Positions 15,363 through 25,528 of a DNA stretch of 64,000 nucleotides are shown piece after piece (within the stretch, counting starts at the first letter, position 1; each line of letters begins with the position of its first letter). The notes under the pieces were generated by a model that was not told the origin of the DNA, made no database searches, and was given only the letters and a program-made list of their open reading frames with translations. Source of the DNA: Cellulomonas composti (GTDB lineage: Bacteria > Actinomycetota > Actinomycetes > Actinomycetales > Cellulomonadaceae). The translations under genes were made by a program, and so were the position numbers. Location of the stretch: NCBI RefSeq assembly GCF_007990245.1, contig NZ_BJWG01000001.1, positions 310,001-374,000 on the forward strand, read 5' to 3'.

Positions 15363-18073
15363 CAGGCGCGCAGCGCCGCGACGATCGCCTCGAGCGCCTC
15401 GCCGAGGCGGGCCGCGTCGGTACCGCCGCCCTGGGCCAGGTCGTCCTTGCCGCCACCGCCGCCGCCCAGCACCTGGGACGCGGTGCGCACGAGCGCCCCC
15501 GCCTGGCGACCCGCCGCGCGTGCCGCGGCGTTGGTCGCGACGACGACGACCGGACGACCCTTGGCGACACCGCCGACCGCGACGACCGCGGGCGCCGACT
15601 CACCGAGCCGCGAACGCACGTCGAGCACGAGGGTGCGCAGGTCGTCGGGCGCCTGCTCCCCCGCGTCGAACGTGACGACGCGCGTGCCGGCCACGTCCTG
15701 CGCACCGCCCGCGAGCGTGCCGGCGGCCGCGAGCACCTGCGCCTGACGCAGCGCCGCGAGCTCCTTCTCCGACTCCTTGAGCTTGGTCATCAGGCCGGAC
15801 ACGCGCTCCGCGAGCTCGTCGGGTCGCGCCCCGAGCAGACCCGAGAGCTGCCCGACGAGCGCGCGCTCCTTGGCCTGGTACCCGTACGCACCCGCGCCGA
15901 CGAGCGCGTCGACGCGCCGCACGCCCGAACCGATCGCCGACTCGGACAGCAGCGTCACCAGACCCAGCTCACCCGAGCGCCGCACGTGCGTGCCCGCGCA
16001 CAGCTCGAGCGACCAGTCGCCGCCGATCGACACGACGCGCACCTCGTTGCCGTACTTCTCGCCGAACAGCGCCATCGCGCCCATCGCACGCGCCTCGTCG
16101 ATCGGCTTGATCGAGTCGGTCACCTCGAGGTCGTCCTGCAGACGCTCGTTGACGCGCGCCTCGATCTCCGCGACGACCGTCGCGGGCGTGGCCGACGGCG
16201 AGCGGAAGTCGAACCGCAGGCGGCTCGGCGCGTTGAGCGAACCGGCCTGAGTCGCGCTCTCGCCGATCGACTCGTGCAGCGCCTTGTGCACGAGGTGCGT
16301 CGCCGTGTGCGCCCGCGCGATCGCCTGCCTGCGCGCGGTGTCGATCGACGCGGTTCCCGGGTCGCCGAGCGCGACCGTGCCGTCGACCAGCCGGCCGTGG
16401 TGCACCGAGAGCCCCTTGACGTGCGCCTGCACGTCGTCGACCTCGATGCGTGCGCCGCTGTCGAGCACGATCGTGCCCGTGTCGGCCTGCTGGCCGCCCG
16501 CCTCCGCGTAGAACGGGGTGACGTCGAGCACCACCTCGACGTCCGCGGGCGCGGACGCGGCGGGCGCGGGCACGCCGTCGACGAGCAGCCCGACGACCGT
16601 CGAGCGCGCGGTCGCGTCGGTGTACCCGACGAACGTGACCGGCTTCGCGCTGGAGGCCGCGAGCGTCGCGTGCAGGTCCTGGTACGCCGAGACGTCGGCG
16701 CGACCCGCGCGCTTGGCGAGCGCGTCCGCCCGGGCGCGCGAGCGCTGCTCGGCCATCAGCGCGCGGAACGCCTCGCGGTCCACGTCGACGCCGTGCTCCT
16801 CCGCCATCTCGAGCGTCAGGTCGATCGGGAACCCGTACGTGTCGTGCAGCGCGAACGCGTCCGCACCCGAGAGCACCGGCCGATCCGAGGTCGTGCCCGA
16901 CGACGACACGGGGACACCCGCCGCCTTCGCGCCCGCGACCGCGGTGTCGAGGATCGTCGTGCCGGCCGCGAGCGTGCGCCGGAACGTCTCCTCCTCGGCG
17001 TACGCGACCTGGCTGATCCGCTCGAAGTCGCGTGCGAGCTCGGGGTAGGACGCGCTCATCGCGTCGCGGCTCAGCGGCAGCAGGACGGGCAGCGACAGGT
17101 CCTCGACGCCGAGCAGGCGCATCGCCCGGATCGAGCGGCGCAGCAGCCGGCGCAGCACGTAACCCCGGCCCTCGTTGGACGGCGTGACGCCGTCGCCCAT
17201 GAGCATCAGGCCCGAGCGCACGTGGTCCGCCACGACGCGCATGCGCACGTCGTCGTCCCGGTCCGCGCCGTACCGCCTTCCGGACAGCTCGACCGCGCCG
17301 TCGATCACCGGGCGCACCTCGTCGATCTCGTACAGGTTGTCGACGCCCTGCAGCAGGTACGCCACGCGCTCGAGGCCCATGCCGGTGTCGATGTTCTTCT
17401 GCTTGAGCTCGCCGAGGATCGGGAACGACTCCTTGGTGCCGCCGTTGTCCCGCTCGTACTGCATGAACACGAGGTTCCAGATCTCGAGGTAGCGGTCCTC
17501 GTCGACGACCGGTCCGCCCGGTGCGCCGTACTGCGGGCCCCGGTCGACGTAGATCTCCGAGCACGGACCCGCGGGTCCACGCGCACCCGTCGACCAGAAG
17601 TTGTCGGTCATGCCACGGCGCTGGATGCGCTCGTCGGGCAGGCCGGCGATCCGCTTCCAGAGCGCCGCCGCCTCGTCGTCGTCGTGGAAGACCGTCACCC
17701 AGATCGAGTCGGGGTCGAAACCGTAGCCGCCGTCCGCCTGGCTGCCCGTGACGAGCTCCCACGCGTAGGTGATCGCACCTTCCTTGAAGTAGTCACCGAA
17801 CGAGAAGTTGCCGTTCATCTGGAAGAACGTGCCGTGCCGGGTCGTCTTGCCGACCTCGTCGATGTCGAGCGTGCGCACGCACTTCTGGACGCTCGTCGCG
17901 CGCGGCCACGGCGGAGTCTGCTCACCGAGCATGTACGGGATGAACGGCACCATGCCCGCGATGACGAACAGCGTCGACGGGTCGGGCGAGATGAGCGGCG
18001 CAGACGGCACCACGGCGTGGTCGCGCGCGGAGAAGTAGTCGAGCCAGCGCTGGCGGATCTCGGCGGTACGCAT
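15362..18073 (-). CDS. alaS: Alanyl-tRNA synthetase
   Basis: Charges tRNA-Ala; 903 residues, a normal length. The N-terminal class II catalytic domain begins [19 protein letters not shown] and includes [12 protein letters not shown] and [17 protein letters not shown]. The editing domain has the zinc ligands HTATH (THLVHKAL follows) and [13 protein letters not shown] (Cys..His). A coiled C-Ala domain ends the protein. The ATG at 18073 was chosen by homology; it has gagga just upstream. First gene of a translationally linked chain alaS-ruvX-mltG-like. Confidence 0.97.
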   Translation of the reverse strand: MRTAEIRQRWLDYFSARDHAVVPSAPLISPDPSTLFVIAGMVPFIPYMLGEQTPPWPRATSVQKCVRTLDIDEVGKTTRHGTFFQMNGNFSFGDYFKEGAITYAWELVTGSQADGGYGFDPDSIWVTVFHDDDEAAALWKRIAGLPDERIQRRGMTDNFWSTGARGPAGPCSEIYVDRGPQYGAPGGPVVDEDRYLEIWNLVFMQYERDNGGTKESFPILGELKQKNIDTGMGLERVAYLLQGVDNLYEIDEVRPVIDGAVELSGRRYGADRDDDVRMRVVADHVRSGLMLMGDGVTPSNEGRGYVLRRLLRRSIRAMRLLGVEDLSLPVLLPLSRDAMSASYPELARDFERISQVAYAEEETFRRTLAAGTTILDTAVAGAKAAGVPVSSSGTTSDRPVLSGADAFALHDTYGFPIDLTLEMAEEHGVDVDREAFRALMAEQRSRARADALAKRAGRADVSAYQDLHATLAASSAKPVTFVGYTDATARSTVVGLLVDGVPAPAASAPADVEVVLDVTPFYAEAGGQQADTGTIVLDSGARIEVDDVQAHVKGLSVHHGRLVDGTVALGDPGTASIDTARRQAIARAHTATHLVHKALHESIGESATQAGSLNAPSRLRFDFRSPSATPATVVAEIEARVNERLQDDLEVTDSIKPIDEARAMGAMALFGEKYGNEVRVVSIGGDWSLELCAGTHVRRSGELGLVTLLSESAIGSGVRRVDALVGAGAYGYQAKERALVGQLSGLLGARPDELAERVSGLMTKLKESEKELAALRQAQVLAAAGTLAGGAQDVAGTRVVTFDAGEQAPDDLRTLVLDVRSRLGESAPAVVAVGGVAKGRPVVVVATNAAARAAGRQAGALVRTASQVLGGGGGGKDDLAQGGGTDAARLGEALEAIVAALRA

Positions 18074-18114
18074 GATGTCCTCGTGGTGACGGGCCCGGTC
18101 GGGCTGTGGTTCCG

Positions 18115-18167
18115 CGGCGCTCGCGCGCCGCTCTACGGTGCAACGGCGCTCGCGCGCCGGTCTACAG
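18115..18167. repeat. Two 24-bp direct repeats with internal dyad upstream of alaS
   Basis: Two near-identical copies of cggcgctcgcgcgccg followed by ctctacgg or gtctacag occupy 18115-18138 and 18144-18167 (29-bp period). Each contains the self-complementary core ggcgc-tcgc-gcgcc, so each could form a small stem in the 119-bp gap before alaS. They may act as tandem operator sites or transcript hairpins. Confidence 0.6.
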
Positions 18168-18192
18168 GATTCGTCCGACTCCCCGGTGGGTG

Positions 18193-18558
18193 TCAGAAGA
18201 AGGATGCCTCGCCGTCGTCGTCGGGGTCCTCCAGGGGGCCCGCCCAGTCGGCCGGCACGCGTGGCGCGCGGGCTCGGGACAGGCCGTCGCGCAGGTCCGC
18301 CACGTGCTGCTCGCGGTTCGCGCGAACCTCTTCGACGTCCACGTCCCCGACGAGAGCCGCCCGCAGCTCGGTCTCCCGCTCGGACATGCCGGCGAGGAAC
18401 TCGCGCCGCGCGGACGTGAAGGCGTGCGTGACGCGCGACGCCCCGTCGACCACGTCCGTGGTCCCGGCGGGCAGGTACTCCTCGGCGATCTGGCGGCCCT
18501 TGCGGATCACGACGACCGTCACGGCGACGCCGACGCCGATCCAGAACAGGCGGCGCAT
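18193..18558 (-). CDS. Small membrane protein, DUF6167-like
   Basis: A 121-residue protein with a single N-terminal hydrophobic segment ([20 protein letters not shown]) followed by a cytoplasmic charged region and an acidic tail ([11 protein letters not shown]). It matches my memory of the actinobacterial DUF6167 family found next to alaS; function unknown. Its ATG shares one base with the stop of the DUF948 gene, so the pair is co-translated and probably forms a membrane complex or shares a process. Confidence 0.75.
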   Translation of the reverse strand: MRRLFWIGVGVAVTVVVIRKGRQIAEEYLPAGTTDVVDGASRVTHAFTSARREFLAGMSERETELRAALVGDVDVEEVRANREQHVADLRDGLSRARAPRVPADWAGPLEDPDDDGEASFF

Positions 18559-18929
18559 CAGCGGCCCTTGCGCACGACACCCTCGGCGAAGCCGCCGAGC
18601 GCGCGACGCACGCCGTAGGAGAACGCCGCGACCTTGACCATCGGGCCACCCACCGTCGCGGAGAACAGCGCAGTGAGCGCCGAGACGTTCTCGGAGACCT
18701 GGGCCGCCGCGGTCGTGACCGTGTCGATGTTCTCGAGCTGCGCGTTCGACGACGCGACGAGCTGCGCGGTCTCGTCGAGCACCGGGACCGTGTGGTCCGT
18801 GAGCTCCTTGACCGAGTCGCGCGTGCTGTCGAGCACCCGTCCCAGCTTGACCAGCGGGAGGGCCAGGAAGCCCACCAGCAGGACGAAGGCCAGTGCGGCG
18901 ATCAGCCCCGCGACATCTGAGACCGTCAC
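18558..18929 (-). CDS. DUF948-family membrane protein
   Basis: A 123-residue protein: one N-terminal membrane helix ([20 protein letters not shown], residues about 9-28), then a long heptad-like amphipathic region typical of DUF948. The region between rpsD and alaS commonly carries this gene in actinobacteria. Function unknown; a role at the envelope is inferred from topology only. GTG/ATG start at 18929 with ggaaggga upstream. Confidence 0.8.
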   Translation of the reverse strand: MTVSDVAGLIAALAFVLLVGFLALPLVKLGRVLDSTRDSVKELTDHTVPVLDETAQLVASSNAQLENIDTVTTAAAQVSENVSALTALFSATVGGPMVKVAAFSYGVRRALGGFAEGVVRKGR

Positions 18930-19006
18930 CGGCGCTCCCTTCCTCGGCTCCGCGCTCGAACGCTGCTCACCCTACTGCCCTCGCCGCGGGCGATCCCCGT
19001 GACGAC

Positions 19007-19043
19007 GGACGCCCCGCCGGCGACGAGCGCGGGCGGGGCGTCC
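19007..19043 (-). terminator. Hairpin terminator after rpsD
   Basis: Perfect 12-bp stem ggacgccccgcc (19007-19018) with ggcggggcgtcc (19032-19043), 13-nt loop, 37 bp beyond the rpsD stop and before the DUF948 gene. GC-rich stem without U-tract. Confidence 0.75.
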
Positions 19044-19080
19044 GGGCCACGGTCCAGGGACCGCGGCAGAGTGTGTCAGG

Positions 19081-19707
19081 TCAGCGGGCGTAGTACTCGA
19101 CGACCAGCTGGACCTCGCACGTCACCGGGATCTCGGCGCGCTTGGGTGCGCGCACGAGCACCGACGACAGCTTCTCGAGCTGCACGTCGAGGTAGCCCGG
19201 GACGGCCGGCAGGACGTCGCGGTGCGCGCCCGCGGCGGCGACCTGGAACGGCGTCGTCGCCTGGCTCTTCGGCTTCACCTGGATGGTCTGGCCCGGCTTC
19301 ACGCGGAACGACGGGCGGTCCACGATCTTGCCGTCGACGAGCAGGTGGCGGTGCGTGACCGCCTGGCGCGCCTGCAGGATCGTGCGGGCGAAGCCCGAAC
19401 GCAGCACGAGCGCGTCCAGACGGGTCTCGAGGTTCTCGACGAGCGCCTCACCGGTCAGCCCCGGGGCCTTGCGGGCGTCCTCGTACGCACGGGCGAGCTG
19501 CTTCTCGCGCAGCGCGTACTGGGCGCGCAGACGCTGCTTCTCGCGCAGCCGGACCGCGTAGTCCGACTCGGTGCGACGACGCGCACGGCCGTGCTCGCCG
19601 GGCGGGTAGGGGCGCTTCTCGAAGTGCTTGACGGCCTTGGGCGTCAGGGCCAGGCCGAGTGCGCGGCTCAGGCGAACCTGGCGGCGCGAACGGGTCACAC
19701 TGGTCAC
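19081..19707 (-). CDS. rpsD: 30S ribosomal protein S4
   Basis: Primary 16S rRNA-binding protein of the small subunit body, 208 residues. It starts VTSVTRSRRQVRLSRALG, has the family block HFEKRPYPPGEHG, and an S4 RNA-binding domain at about 97-160 (RLDALVLRSGFARTILQARQ). The N-terminal zinc-binding cysteines of the C+ form are absent, so this is the zinc-free type. The GTG at 19707 has aggaag 7 nt upstream, which settles the start over the longer frame. It stands alone, not in the alpha operon, as in Streptomyces (memory). Confidence 0.95.
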   Translation of the reverse strand: MTSVTRSRRQVRLSRALGLALTPKAVKHFEKRPYPPGEHGRARRRTESDYAVRLREKQRLRAQYALREKQLARAYEDARKAPGLTGEALVENLETRLDALVLRSGFARTILQARQAVTHRHLLVDGKIVDRPSFRVKPGQTIQVKPKSQATTPFQVAAAGAHRDVLPAVPGYLDVQLEKLSSVLVRAPKRAEIPVTCEVQLVVEYYAR

Positions 19708-19904
19708 AGCGGTACTTCCTGTCGTGTCGATGACGTCACACCCACGTGCGGACGGTCGTCCGGAGGGCGTGGGGCCGACCATTCACGGCGTCGGACCGGA
19801 GTCGGACGCCCGGCTAGGGCCCCAGGAGCGCGCACGGCGCAGAACACCGCGCGCGACCGTCCTACCTTACCGGCCCGGGCGGGGATCACCGAATCCGGTC
19901 GAGC

Positions 19905-21272
19905 TCACCCCTCGAGGACCTCGCGGATGCGCGTCAGTCGCTCGGTGACCTGCCGCTCGAACCCGCGGTCCGTCGGCTCGTAGTAGTGCGTGCCCGCGAG
20001 CTCGTCGGGCAGGTACTGCTGGGCGGCGATCCCGTGCGGCTCGTCGTGCGCGTAGACGTACTGCCGGCCGTGCCCGAGCCGCTCGGCGCCCGGGTAGTGC
20101 GCGTCGCGCAGGTGGGCCGGGACGGTCCCGATGCGCCCGGCCCGCACGTCGGCCAGCGCACGGTCGATGCCCAGGTAGGCCGCGTTGGACTTGGGCGCCG
20201 TGGCCAGGTGCACGACCGCCTCGGCGAGCACGATGCGCGCCTCGGGCATGCCGATGAGCTGGACGGCCTGCGCCGCGGCCACGGCCGTCTGCAACGCGCT
20301 CGGGTCCGCCATGCCGACGTCCTCCGCCGCCGAGATGACGATGCGCCGCGCGACGAACCGCGGGTCCTCCCCCGCCGCCAGCATGCGGGCCAGGTAGTGC
20401 AGCGCCGCATCCACGTCCGAGCCCCGGACCGACTTGATGAACGCGCTGATCACGTCGTAGTGCTGGTCCCCGTCGCGGTCGTAGCGCACCGCAGCCACGT
20501 CGATCGCGCGCTCGACGGTCGCGAGGTCGACCGGCACCGGGCCGGCGGCACCGGGATGCGCGGAGAGTGCGGCACCGGCCGCCGCCTCCAGGATCGTGAG
20601 CGCCTTGCGCGCATCACCGCCCGCGAGCCGCAGCAGGTGGTCCAGCGCGTCCGCCGCGAGCTCGACCGCTCCACCGAGCCCGCGCTCGTCGACGACCGCC
20701 CGTTCGACGAGCCCGCGCACCTCGGCGGTCTCCAGCGGCCGCAGCGTGAGCAGCAGCGAACGCGACAGCAGCGGCGAGTTGACCGAGAAGGACGGGTTCT
20801 CGGTGGTCGCCGCGACGAGCGTCACCCACCGGTTCTCGACGCTCGGCAGCAGCGCGTCCTGCTGCGCCTTGGTGAAGCGGTGCACCTCGTCGATGAACAG
20901 CACCGTCTCGACGCCGCCCGTCGCGAGCGAGCGCCGCGCGGCGTCGACGACCGCGCGCACGTCCTTGACCCCCGCCGTCACGGCCGACAGCTCGACGAAC
21001 CGGCGCCCCGAGGTCGACGCGACCAGGTAGGCCAAGGTCGTCTTGCCCGTACCCGGCGGGCCCCACAGCACCACCGAGGTGGGCGCCGCGCGCCGCGCGT
21101 CCTCCCCCGCGGGCTCGACCAGCCGGCGCAGCGGCGAGCCCGCGACGAGCAGGTGCGCCTGACCCGCCACCTCGTCGAGCGTGCGTGGTCGCATCCGCAC
21201 GGCCAGCGGGGCGCCGGCACCGGCGGCGGGCAGACCCTGCTCCCCCTGGGTCGCGACGTCGAACAGGTCCAT
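19905..21272 (-). CDS. rarA: Replication-associated recombination protein RarA (MgsA)
   Basis: AAA+ ATPase acting at stalled forks, 455 residues. Walker [14 protein letters not shown] is near residues 70-82, Walker [12 protein letters not shown], sensor 1 AATTENPSF, and the tetramerisation and C-terminal MgsA domain follows ([20 protein letters not shown]). The ATG at 21272 begins MDLFDVATQ; upstream codons in the longer frame look non-coding. Length and motifs are normal for the family. The 197-bp gap to rpsD holds the rpsD promoter and nothing else I could identify. Confidence 0.95.
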   Translation of the reverse strand: MDLFDVATQGEQGLPAAGAGAPLAVRMRPRTLDEVAGQAHLLVAGSPLRRLVEPAGEDARRAAPTSVVLWGPPGTGKTTLAYLVASTSGRRFVELSAVTAGVKDVRAVVDAARRSLATGGVETVLFIDEVHRFTKAQQDALLPSVENRWVTLVAATTENPSFSVNSPLLSRSLLLTLRPLETAEVRGLVERAVVDERGLGGAVELAADALDHLLRLAGGDARKALTILEAAAGAALSAHPGAAGPVPVDLATVERAIDVAAVRYDRDGDQHYDVISAFIKSVRGSDVDAALHYLARMLAAGEDPRFVARRIVISAAEDVGMADPSALQTAVAAAQAVQLIGMPEARIVLAEAVVHLATAPKSNAAYLGIDRALADVRAGRIGTVPAHLRDAHYPGAERLGHGRQYVYAHDEPHGIAAQQYLPDELAGTHYYEPTDRGFERQVTERLTRIREVLEG

Positions 21273-21430
21273 GGCGTGCAGAGTACGTCCGGCCACCGAC
21301 GCGGACGCGCACCGCGAGCCCGACGACGGGACCCGGAGGCTCCCCGGCGGCCTGCCACCGGCACCCTCGGCGCCGTCCTGGTTCACCCGGGCGGTCGAAG
21401 GTGTGCGCGCGGGCGCCGCGACCTGCGACG

Positions 21431-23674
21431 ATGACGCTCGTGTTCGCCCGCCTCGGTCGCATCGTCGCGCACCACCCGCGCTCCACCGTCGTCGTCTGGC
21501 TCGTGCTCACCGTCGCGGGCTACGCGCTCGCGGTGCTCGGTGTGCACGGTGAGTCGCTGTTCGACCGGCTCAGCACGGGCGAGCCCGGCGTCCCCGGCTC
21601 GGAGAGCACGCACGGGCGTGAGCTGCTCACCGACGGCTCCGAGTCCGGGCCGTCGCTCACGCTCGCGCTCAGCTCGGTCGACCCGTCCGACCCGGACGTC
21701 GCCCTCGCGTTCGCGCCCTCCCGCAGCGACCTCGCCGCCATCCCCGACGTCGAGTCGGTGATCGACCCGCTCGCGCTCCCGGACGGGGCCGCGAACCCTG
21801 CGGCGGCGCCCCTGGTGGCGACGGACGGCGACGGCTTCCTCGTCGTCGTCACGATCGAACCCGGGCTCACCGACGACGCGCGCTCCGAAGCGCTGGCCGC
21901 GGTCGAGGCGCGCATGGCGACGGTCCCCGACGACCTGGCGGACGCGGCCCCCGACGTGACCGGGCTGATCGGCGGGCCGACCCTGATCGTCGGCGAGATC
22001 ACCTCGCAGGTGGAACAGGACCTGCGGACCGGCGAGGCGATCGCGCTGCCGATCGCCCTGCTCATCATGATCCTGGTGTTCGGCGGCTTCCTCGCCGCCG
22101 CGATGCCGATGGCCGGAGCGATCGCGTCGATCGCCGCCGGCCTGGCCACCGTGCTCGGGCTGTCGTACGTGATGGACATCGACGCGTCCGTGGTCAACGT
22201 CGTGACCGTGCTCGGGCTCGGGCTGTCGATCGACTACGGCCTGCTGATCGTGTCCAGGTTCCGCGAGGAGCTGCACCGGCTCGTCGACGACGACGAGGGG
22301 CGCTCCGCGCGACGGCGACGCGGCGACGGTGCGGTGCTCACCGCGGTCGAGCGCACCATGGCGACCGCGGGGCGCACGGTGGCGTTCTCCGCGGTGACCG
22401 TCGCGATCTCGATCTCGTCGCTGCTCGTCTTCACGCCCGAGATCCTGCGCGCGATCGGCGCCGCCGGGTGCGCCGTGATCCTCATCGCGGTCCTGACCGC
22501 GCTGACCCTGGTGCCCGCGCTGCTCACGCTCGCCGGGCGTCGGCTCGCGAAGCCGTCGGTGCTCTCGCGCGTGCCCGGTCTGCGCTGGGTGCTGGCCCGC
22601 ACGGCCGACGTGGACACCGAGGAGGGCCGGTTCTCGCAGCTCACCGGACGCGTGCAGCGCCACCCCTGGTGGGTCATGGGCGGCGCGCTCGCCGTGCTCG
22701 GTGTCATGGCGATCCCGCTCGCGCACCTCGAGCTGCGCATCTCCGGCACCGAGCTGCTGCCCGCCGACAGCGCACAGCGCGAGTTCGTCGACCTGCTGGC
22801 CGACCAGTACCCGCTGTCGACGACCGCGCCCGTCGTCATCGTGGCCGAGACCTCGCTCGACGAGGCGACGGCGTGGGCGGTCGAGCTCGAGAGCCTCGAC
22901 GACGTCGCGTCGGTCGACCCGCCCGCGGCCGACGGCTCCTACGTGACCATCGGCGTGCGACCCGACACCGACGACCCGGGCGGCGAGGTCGCGCGCGGCG
23001 TCGTCGAGGAGATCCGGGCGCTCGATCCCGGGTTCCCGACGTGGGTCACCGGTCAGGCCGCAGCGCAGATCGACTTCACCGCAGCGCTCGCGGACGGCGC
23101 GCTCTGGGCGGCACTGATCGTCGGCCTCGCGACGTTCGCGCTGCTGTTCCTCATGACCGGCTCGGTGGTCATCCCGATCAAGGCGCTGCTCACCAACGTC
23201 GTCTCGCTCGCCGCCTCGCTCGGCGTGCTGGTCTGGGTGTTCCAGGACGGCCACCTCGAGGACCTGCTCGGGTTCACGTCGACCGGCGGCATCGAGACCT
23301 ACGTGATCGCGCTGGTCATCGCGTTCGCGTTCGGTCTCGCCATGGACTACGAGGTCTTCCTGCTCTCCCGCATCAAGGAGCTGCACGACGCGGGCCGCCC
23401 CACCGACGAGGCGGTCCGGCTCGGCCTGCAGCGCTCGGGCCGGATCATCACGTCCGCCGCGGCGATCATCATCGTCGTGTTCTCGGGCTTCGTCGCGGGC
23501 GAGCTGCTCGTCATCAAGGAGGTCGGGTTCGCGCTCGCGGTGGCCGTCCTCATCGACGCGACGATCGTGCGGCTGCTGCTCGTGCCCGCGACGATGACGG
23601 TCCTGAACGACCTGAACTGGTGGGCGCCTGCGTGGATGCGGCGCATCTACGACCGGCTCGAGCTCACCCACTGA
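21431..23674 (+). CDS. MMPL-family (RND-type) membrane transporter
   Basis: Polytopic exporter of 747 residues with two homologous halves. Each half has a lone N-terminal helix, an extracellular loop of about 130-170 residues, and a cluster of five helices. The first half carries [21 protein letters not shown] and the second [20 protein letters not shown], the conserved Asp-Tyr motif of proton-driven MMPL/RND pumps. It ends shortly after the last helix. Substrates of relatives are lipids or envelope glycolipids; the one here is unknown. Probably in one transcript with the three small membrane proteins downstream. Confidence 0.92.
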   Translation: MTLVFARLGRIVAHHPRSTVVVWLVLTVAGYALAVLGVHGESLFDRLSTGEPGVPGSESTHGRELLTDGSESGPSLTLALSSVDPSDPDVALAFAPSRSDLAAIPDVESVIDPLALPDGAANPAAAPLVATDGDGFLVVVTIEPGLTDDARSEALAAVEARMATVPDDLADAAPDVTGLIGGPTLIVGEITSQVEQDLRTGEAIALPIALLIMILVFGGFLAAAMPMAGAIASIAAGLATVLGLSYVMDIDASVVNVVTVLGLGLSIDYGLLIVSRFREELHRLVDDDEGRSARRRRGDGAVLTAVERTMATAGRTVAFSAVTVAISISSLLVFTPEILRAIGAAGCAVILIAVLTALTLVPALLTLAGRRLAKPSVLSRVPGLRWVLARTADVDTEEGRFSQLTGRVQRHPWWVMGGALAVLGVMAIPLAHLELRISGTELLPADSAQREFVDLLADQYPLSTTAPVVIVAETSLDEATAWAVELESLDDVASVDPPAADGSYVTIGVRPDTDDPGGEVARGVVEEIRALDPGFPTWVTGQAAAQIDFTAALADGALWAALIVGLATFALLFLMTGSVVIPIKALLTNVVSLAASLGVLVWVFQDGHLEDLLGFTSTGGIETYVIALVIAFAFGLAMDYEVFLLSRIKELHDAGRPTDEAVRLGLQRSGRIITSAAAIIIVVFSGFVAGELLVIKEVGFALAVAVLIDATIVRLLLVPATMTVLNDLNWWAPAWMRRIYDRLELTH

Positions 23675-23712
23675 GCGCATCCGCACCCGCGCCGACCGAG
23701 AGGAGACCGACT

Positions 23713-24063
23713 GTGGCGTCACGCCTCACGCGTCCGCGGCGCATCGTCGTCGCCACCCTCGTCAGCGCGGTGGTGCTCGGGAGCTTCGCGTGGCTCGTGC
23801 TCCTGCTCGTCGAGATCACCGGCGCGTTCGCGGCACTGGCGCTCACGTGCGTCGCCGTCCTGATCTGGATCGCGCCCCGCTGGCTCCTGCCCCTGCTCCA
23901 CCCGGCCGAGCCGGCGTCGTACGTCGCGTTCGTCCCGGCTCTGTGGCGCTGGGCGCTGCGGGACGACCGCGCCGTCCTCCCGCAGCCGCCCGGCGGCGCC
24001 GACGAGCCCGCGCGACGGCACCCCGCGTTCGACGACGCCGCCGAGCCGCCACGGCGGTGGTGA
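23713..24063 (+). CDS. Small membrane protein A with C-terminal PPRRW
   Basis: A 116-residue protein from the GTG at 23713 (aggag 8 nt upstream). Two adjacent hydrophobic segments (about 12-30 and 35-52) form a helical hairpin, followed by a cytoplasmic tail ending AEPPRRW. Unknown function. It lies 38 bp after the MMPL gene. Its last five residues recur in the next gene and in altered form in the third. Confidence 0.75.
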   Translation: MASRLTRPRRIVVATLVSAVVLGSFAWLVLLLVEITGAFAALALTCVAVLIWIAPRWLLPLLHPAEPASYVAFVPALWRWALRDDRAVLPQPPGGADEPARRHPAFDDAAEPPRRW

Positions 24064-24130
24064 CGGACCACCCCCGCGGCCACCCGAACGGGTGTGTCGG
24101 TCGGCGCACGTGATGTGGTGGGGTGGTGCG

Positions 24131-24436
24131 ATGCACCAGGGGGAACCTGGCACCACGTCGCTGCGCGTGCGGCGCTGGGTCGCCGTCGCGCTGACGGTGT
24201 TCACGCTGCTCAACCTCGCGAGCACGCTCGCGATCCTCGCCGGCGCGCAGACCGCGCTCGCCGGCGTGTGGTTCGTCGGCTCGATCCTCACGATCGTCCT
24301 GTGCTTCGCGACCTGGCGCGCCTGGGGATGGGTGCGCGAGGCCGTGCCGCAGCAACCGTTCGAGATCCCGGACGAGCCGGGGCGCCGGCACACCTCGCTC
24401 GGCACCGAGGGCTACGAACCGCCGAGGCGCTGGTGA
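24131..24436 (+). CDS. Small membrane protein B with C-terminal PPRRW
   Basis: A 101-residue protein with two hydrophobic segments (about 16-36 and 43-60) and a polar tail ending YEPPRRW. The ATG at 24131 is my choice; an ATG at 24113 is possible and neither has a strong ribosome site. Its stop overlaps the next start (GTGA). Same size, topology and end signature as its upstream neighbour. Confidence 0.7.
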   Translation: MHQGEPGTTSLRVRRWVAVALTVFTLLNLASTLAILAGAQTALAGVWFVGSILTIVLCFATWRAWGWVREAVPQQPFEIPDEPGRRHTSLGTEGYEPPRRW

Positions 24437-24747
24437 ACCGCCCGGTCGGCGTGCGCTTCGATGCGCGCTACATCGTGCGGCTGACCGTCGCCGTGCTCGT
24501 GACGGCGACGGTCGTCCTCGGTGCCGCGGGCGTGCTGTACGCGACCGCGGGCGGCCCGGGTGGCGTGCTCGGCGTGCTGTTCCAGCTGTGCCTGCTCGCG
24601 GCGGTGGTGGTGGTCGCGCGCGTGACGTGGCGCTGGGCGCTGCGCGCACGCCCGAGGATGACGGAGCTGCCTCCGATCCACGGACCCGAGCTCCCCCGGC
24701 ACACGCGGCTGAGCGACCCGACCCAACCGCCACCGTCGCGCTGGTGA
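24433..24747 (+). CDS. Small membrane protein C with C-terminal PPSRW
   Basis: A 104-residue protein from the GTG at 24433 overlapping the previous stop by 4 bp. Two hydrophobic segments (about 14-36 and 43-60), then a basic and proline-rich tail ending TQPPPSRW, a variant of the PPRRW end of the two preceding proteins. Function unknown; the three plus the MMPL gene look like one unit. Ends 7 bp before a convergent GNAT gene. Confidence 0.72.
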   Translation: MNRPVGVRFDARYIVRLTVAVLVTATVVLGAAGVLYATAGGPGGVLGVLFQLCLLAAVVVVARVTWRWALRARPRMTELPPIHGPELPRHTRLSDPTQPPPSRW

Positions 24748-24754
24748 GCCGGCG

Positions 24755-25528
24755 TCAGGTCGGGGGCCGGTCCGCGCCCTGCGGGCCGTACGAGTCGAAC
24801 CGCGCCTCGCACCGGTAGCCGAGCCGCTCGTAGATCCGGCGGGCGTCGTGGTTGTCCGCGTACATCCCGAGCGACACCCACGACGCGCCGGCGCCGAGCC
24901 CGGCCCGGGTCGCCGCCACCGTCAGCGCGGCGCCCCAGCCCCGGCGTCGCGCCGGCGCCCGCACCGCGAGGCCGTGCAGGTGCCACGAGCGGTCCTGCGG
25001 GCGCTCACCGCCCTGTGCGTTCGCACCGATCACCCCGAGCAGCTGCCCGTCCTCGCGCACGCCGAACCACGCCAGCTCGTGCGCGCCGCCCGGGTCCGCC
25101 GAGGACGTCGGGTTCGCGGCGGTCAGGCACGCACGGATCGCCTCGGCATCCGCGACGGGGTCGAGCTGCTCGACGGACCGGCCGCCCGCGCCCTCGTCGG
25201 GAACGGCGGCGGTCGCGAACCAGTCCCACGACGAGAACGGCGCGAGCCCCAGCGCCGCGAGCACCGCAGGTGCGGGATCGCTGCCGCGGGGGACGCTCAT
25301 CCACCCGTGCGGCTGACCCGCGCGACGCGTCGCGAGGTCCACCACGAGCGCACGCACCACTGCCGGGTCGCCGCGACCGACCACGGTCGGCCGGTCCGAC
25401 CGATCGACGACCAGCACCACGCCGCGATCGTCGCCGAGCACCTCGATCGGCCGCCAGGCGCGGGCCTCGGACCGCAGCAGGCGGTCCGCGCGCCACCGCG
25501 GCGGCAGCAGGTCGAACGCCGACGTCAC
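24755..25528 (-). CDS. GNAT-family N-acetyltransferase (possible double GNAT)
   Basis: A 257-residue protein. The C-terminal GNAT domain (about 115-250) has [22 protein letters not shown], with the acetyl-CoA loop RRRGWG, and the late block [15 protein letters not shown]. The N-terminal ~110 residues may be a degenerate second GNAT domain. The GTG at 25528 overlaps the aspS stop by 4 bp (GTGA), so it is translated from the aspS message. Substrate unknown. Confidence 0.82.
   Translation of the reverse strand: MTSAFDLLPPRWRADRLLRSEARAWRPIEVLGDDRGVVLVVDRSDRPTVVGRGDPAVVRALVVDLATRRAGQPHGWMSVPRGSDPAPAVLAALGLAPFSSWDWFATAAVPDEGAGGRSVEQLDPVADAEAIRACLTAANPTSSADPGGAHELAWFGVREDGQLLGVIGANAQGGERPQDRSWHLHGLAVRAPARRRGWGAALTVAATRAGLGAGASWVSLGMYADNHDARRIYERLGYRCEARFDSYGPQGADRPPT

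Noticed and set aside
15215-18637. Very long open frame (over 1,100 codons) on the plus strand opposite alaS
   Set aside because: It is the antisense of alaS. In very GC-rich genes stops are rare in shadow frames; the translation is Arg/Val/Asp-rich with no motif.
21383-23722. Long minus-strand frame opposite the MMPL gene
   Set aside because: Hydrophilic Arg/Asp/Glu-rich shadow; the MMPL protein on the plus strand has clear membrane segments and motifs.
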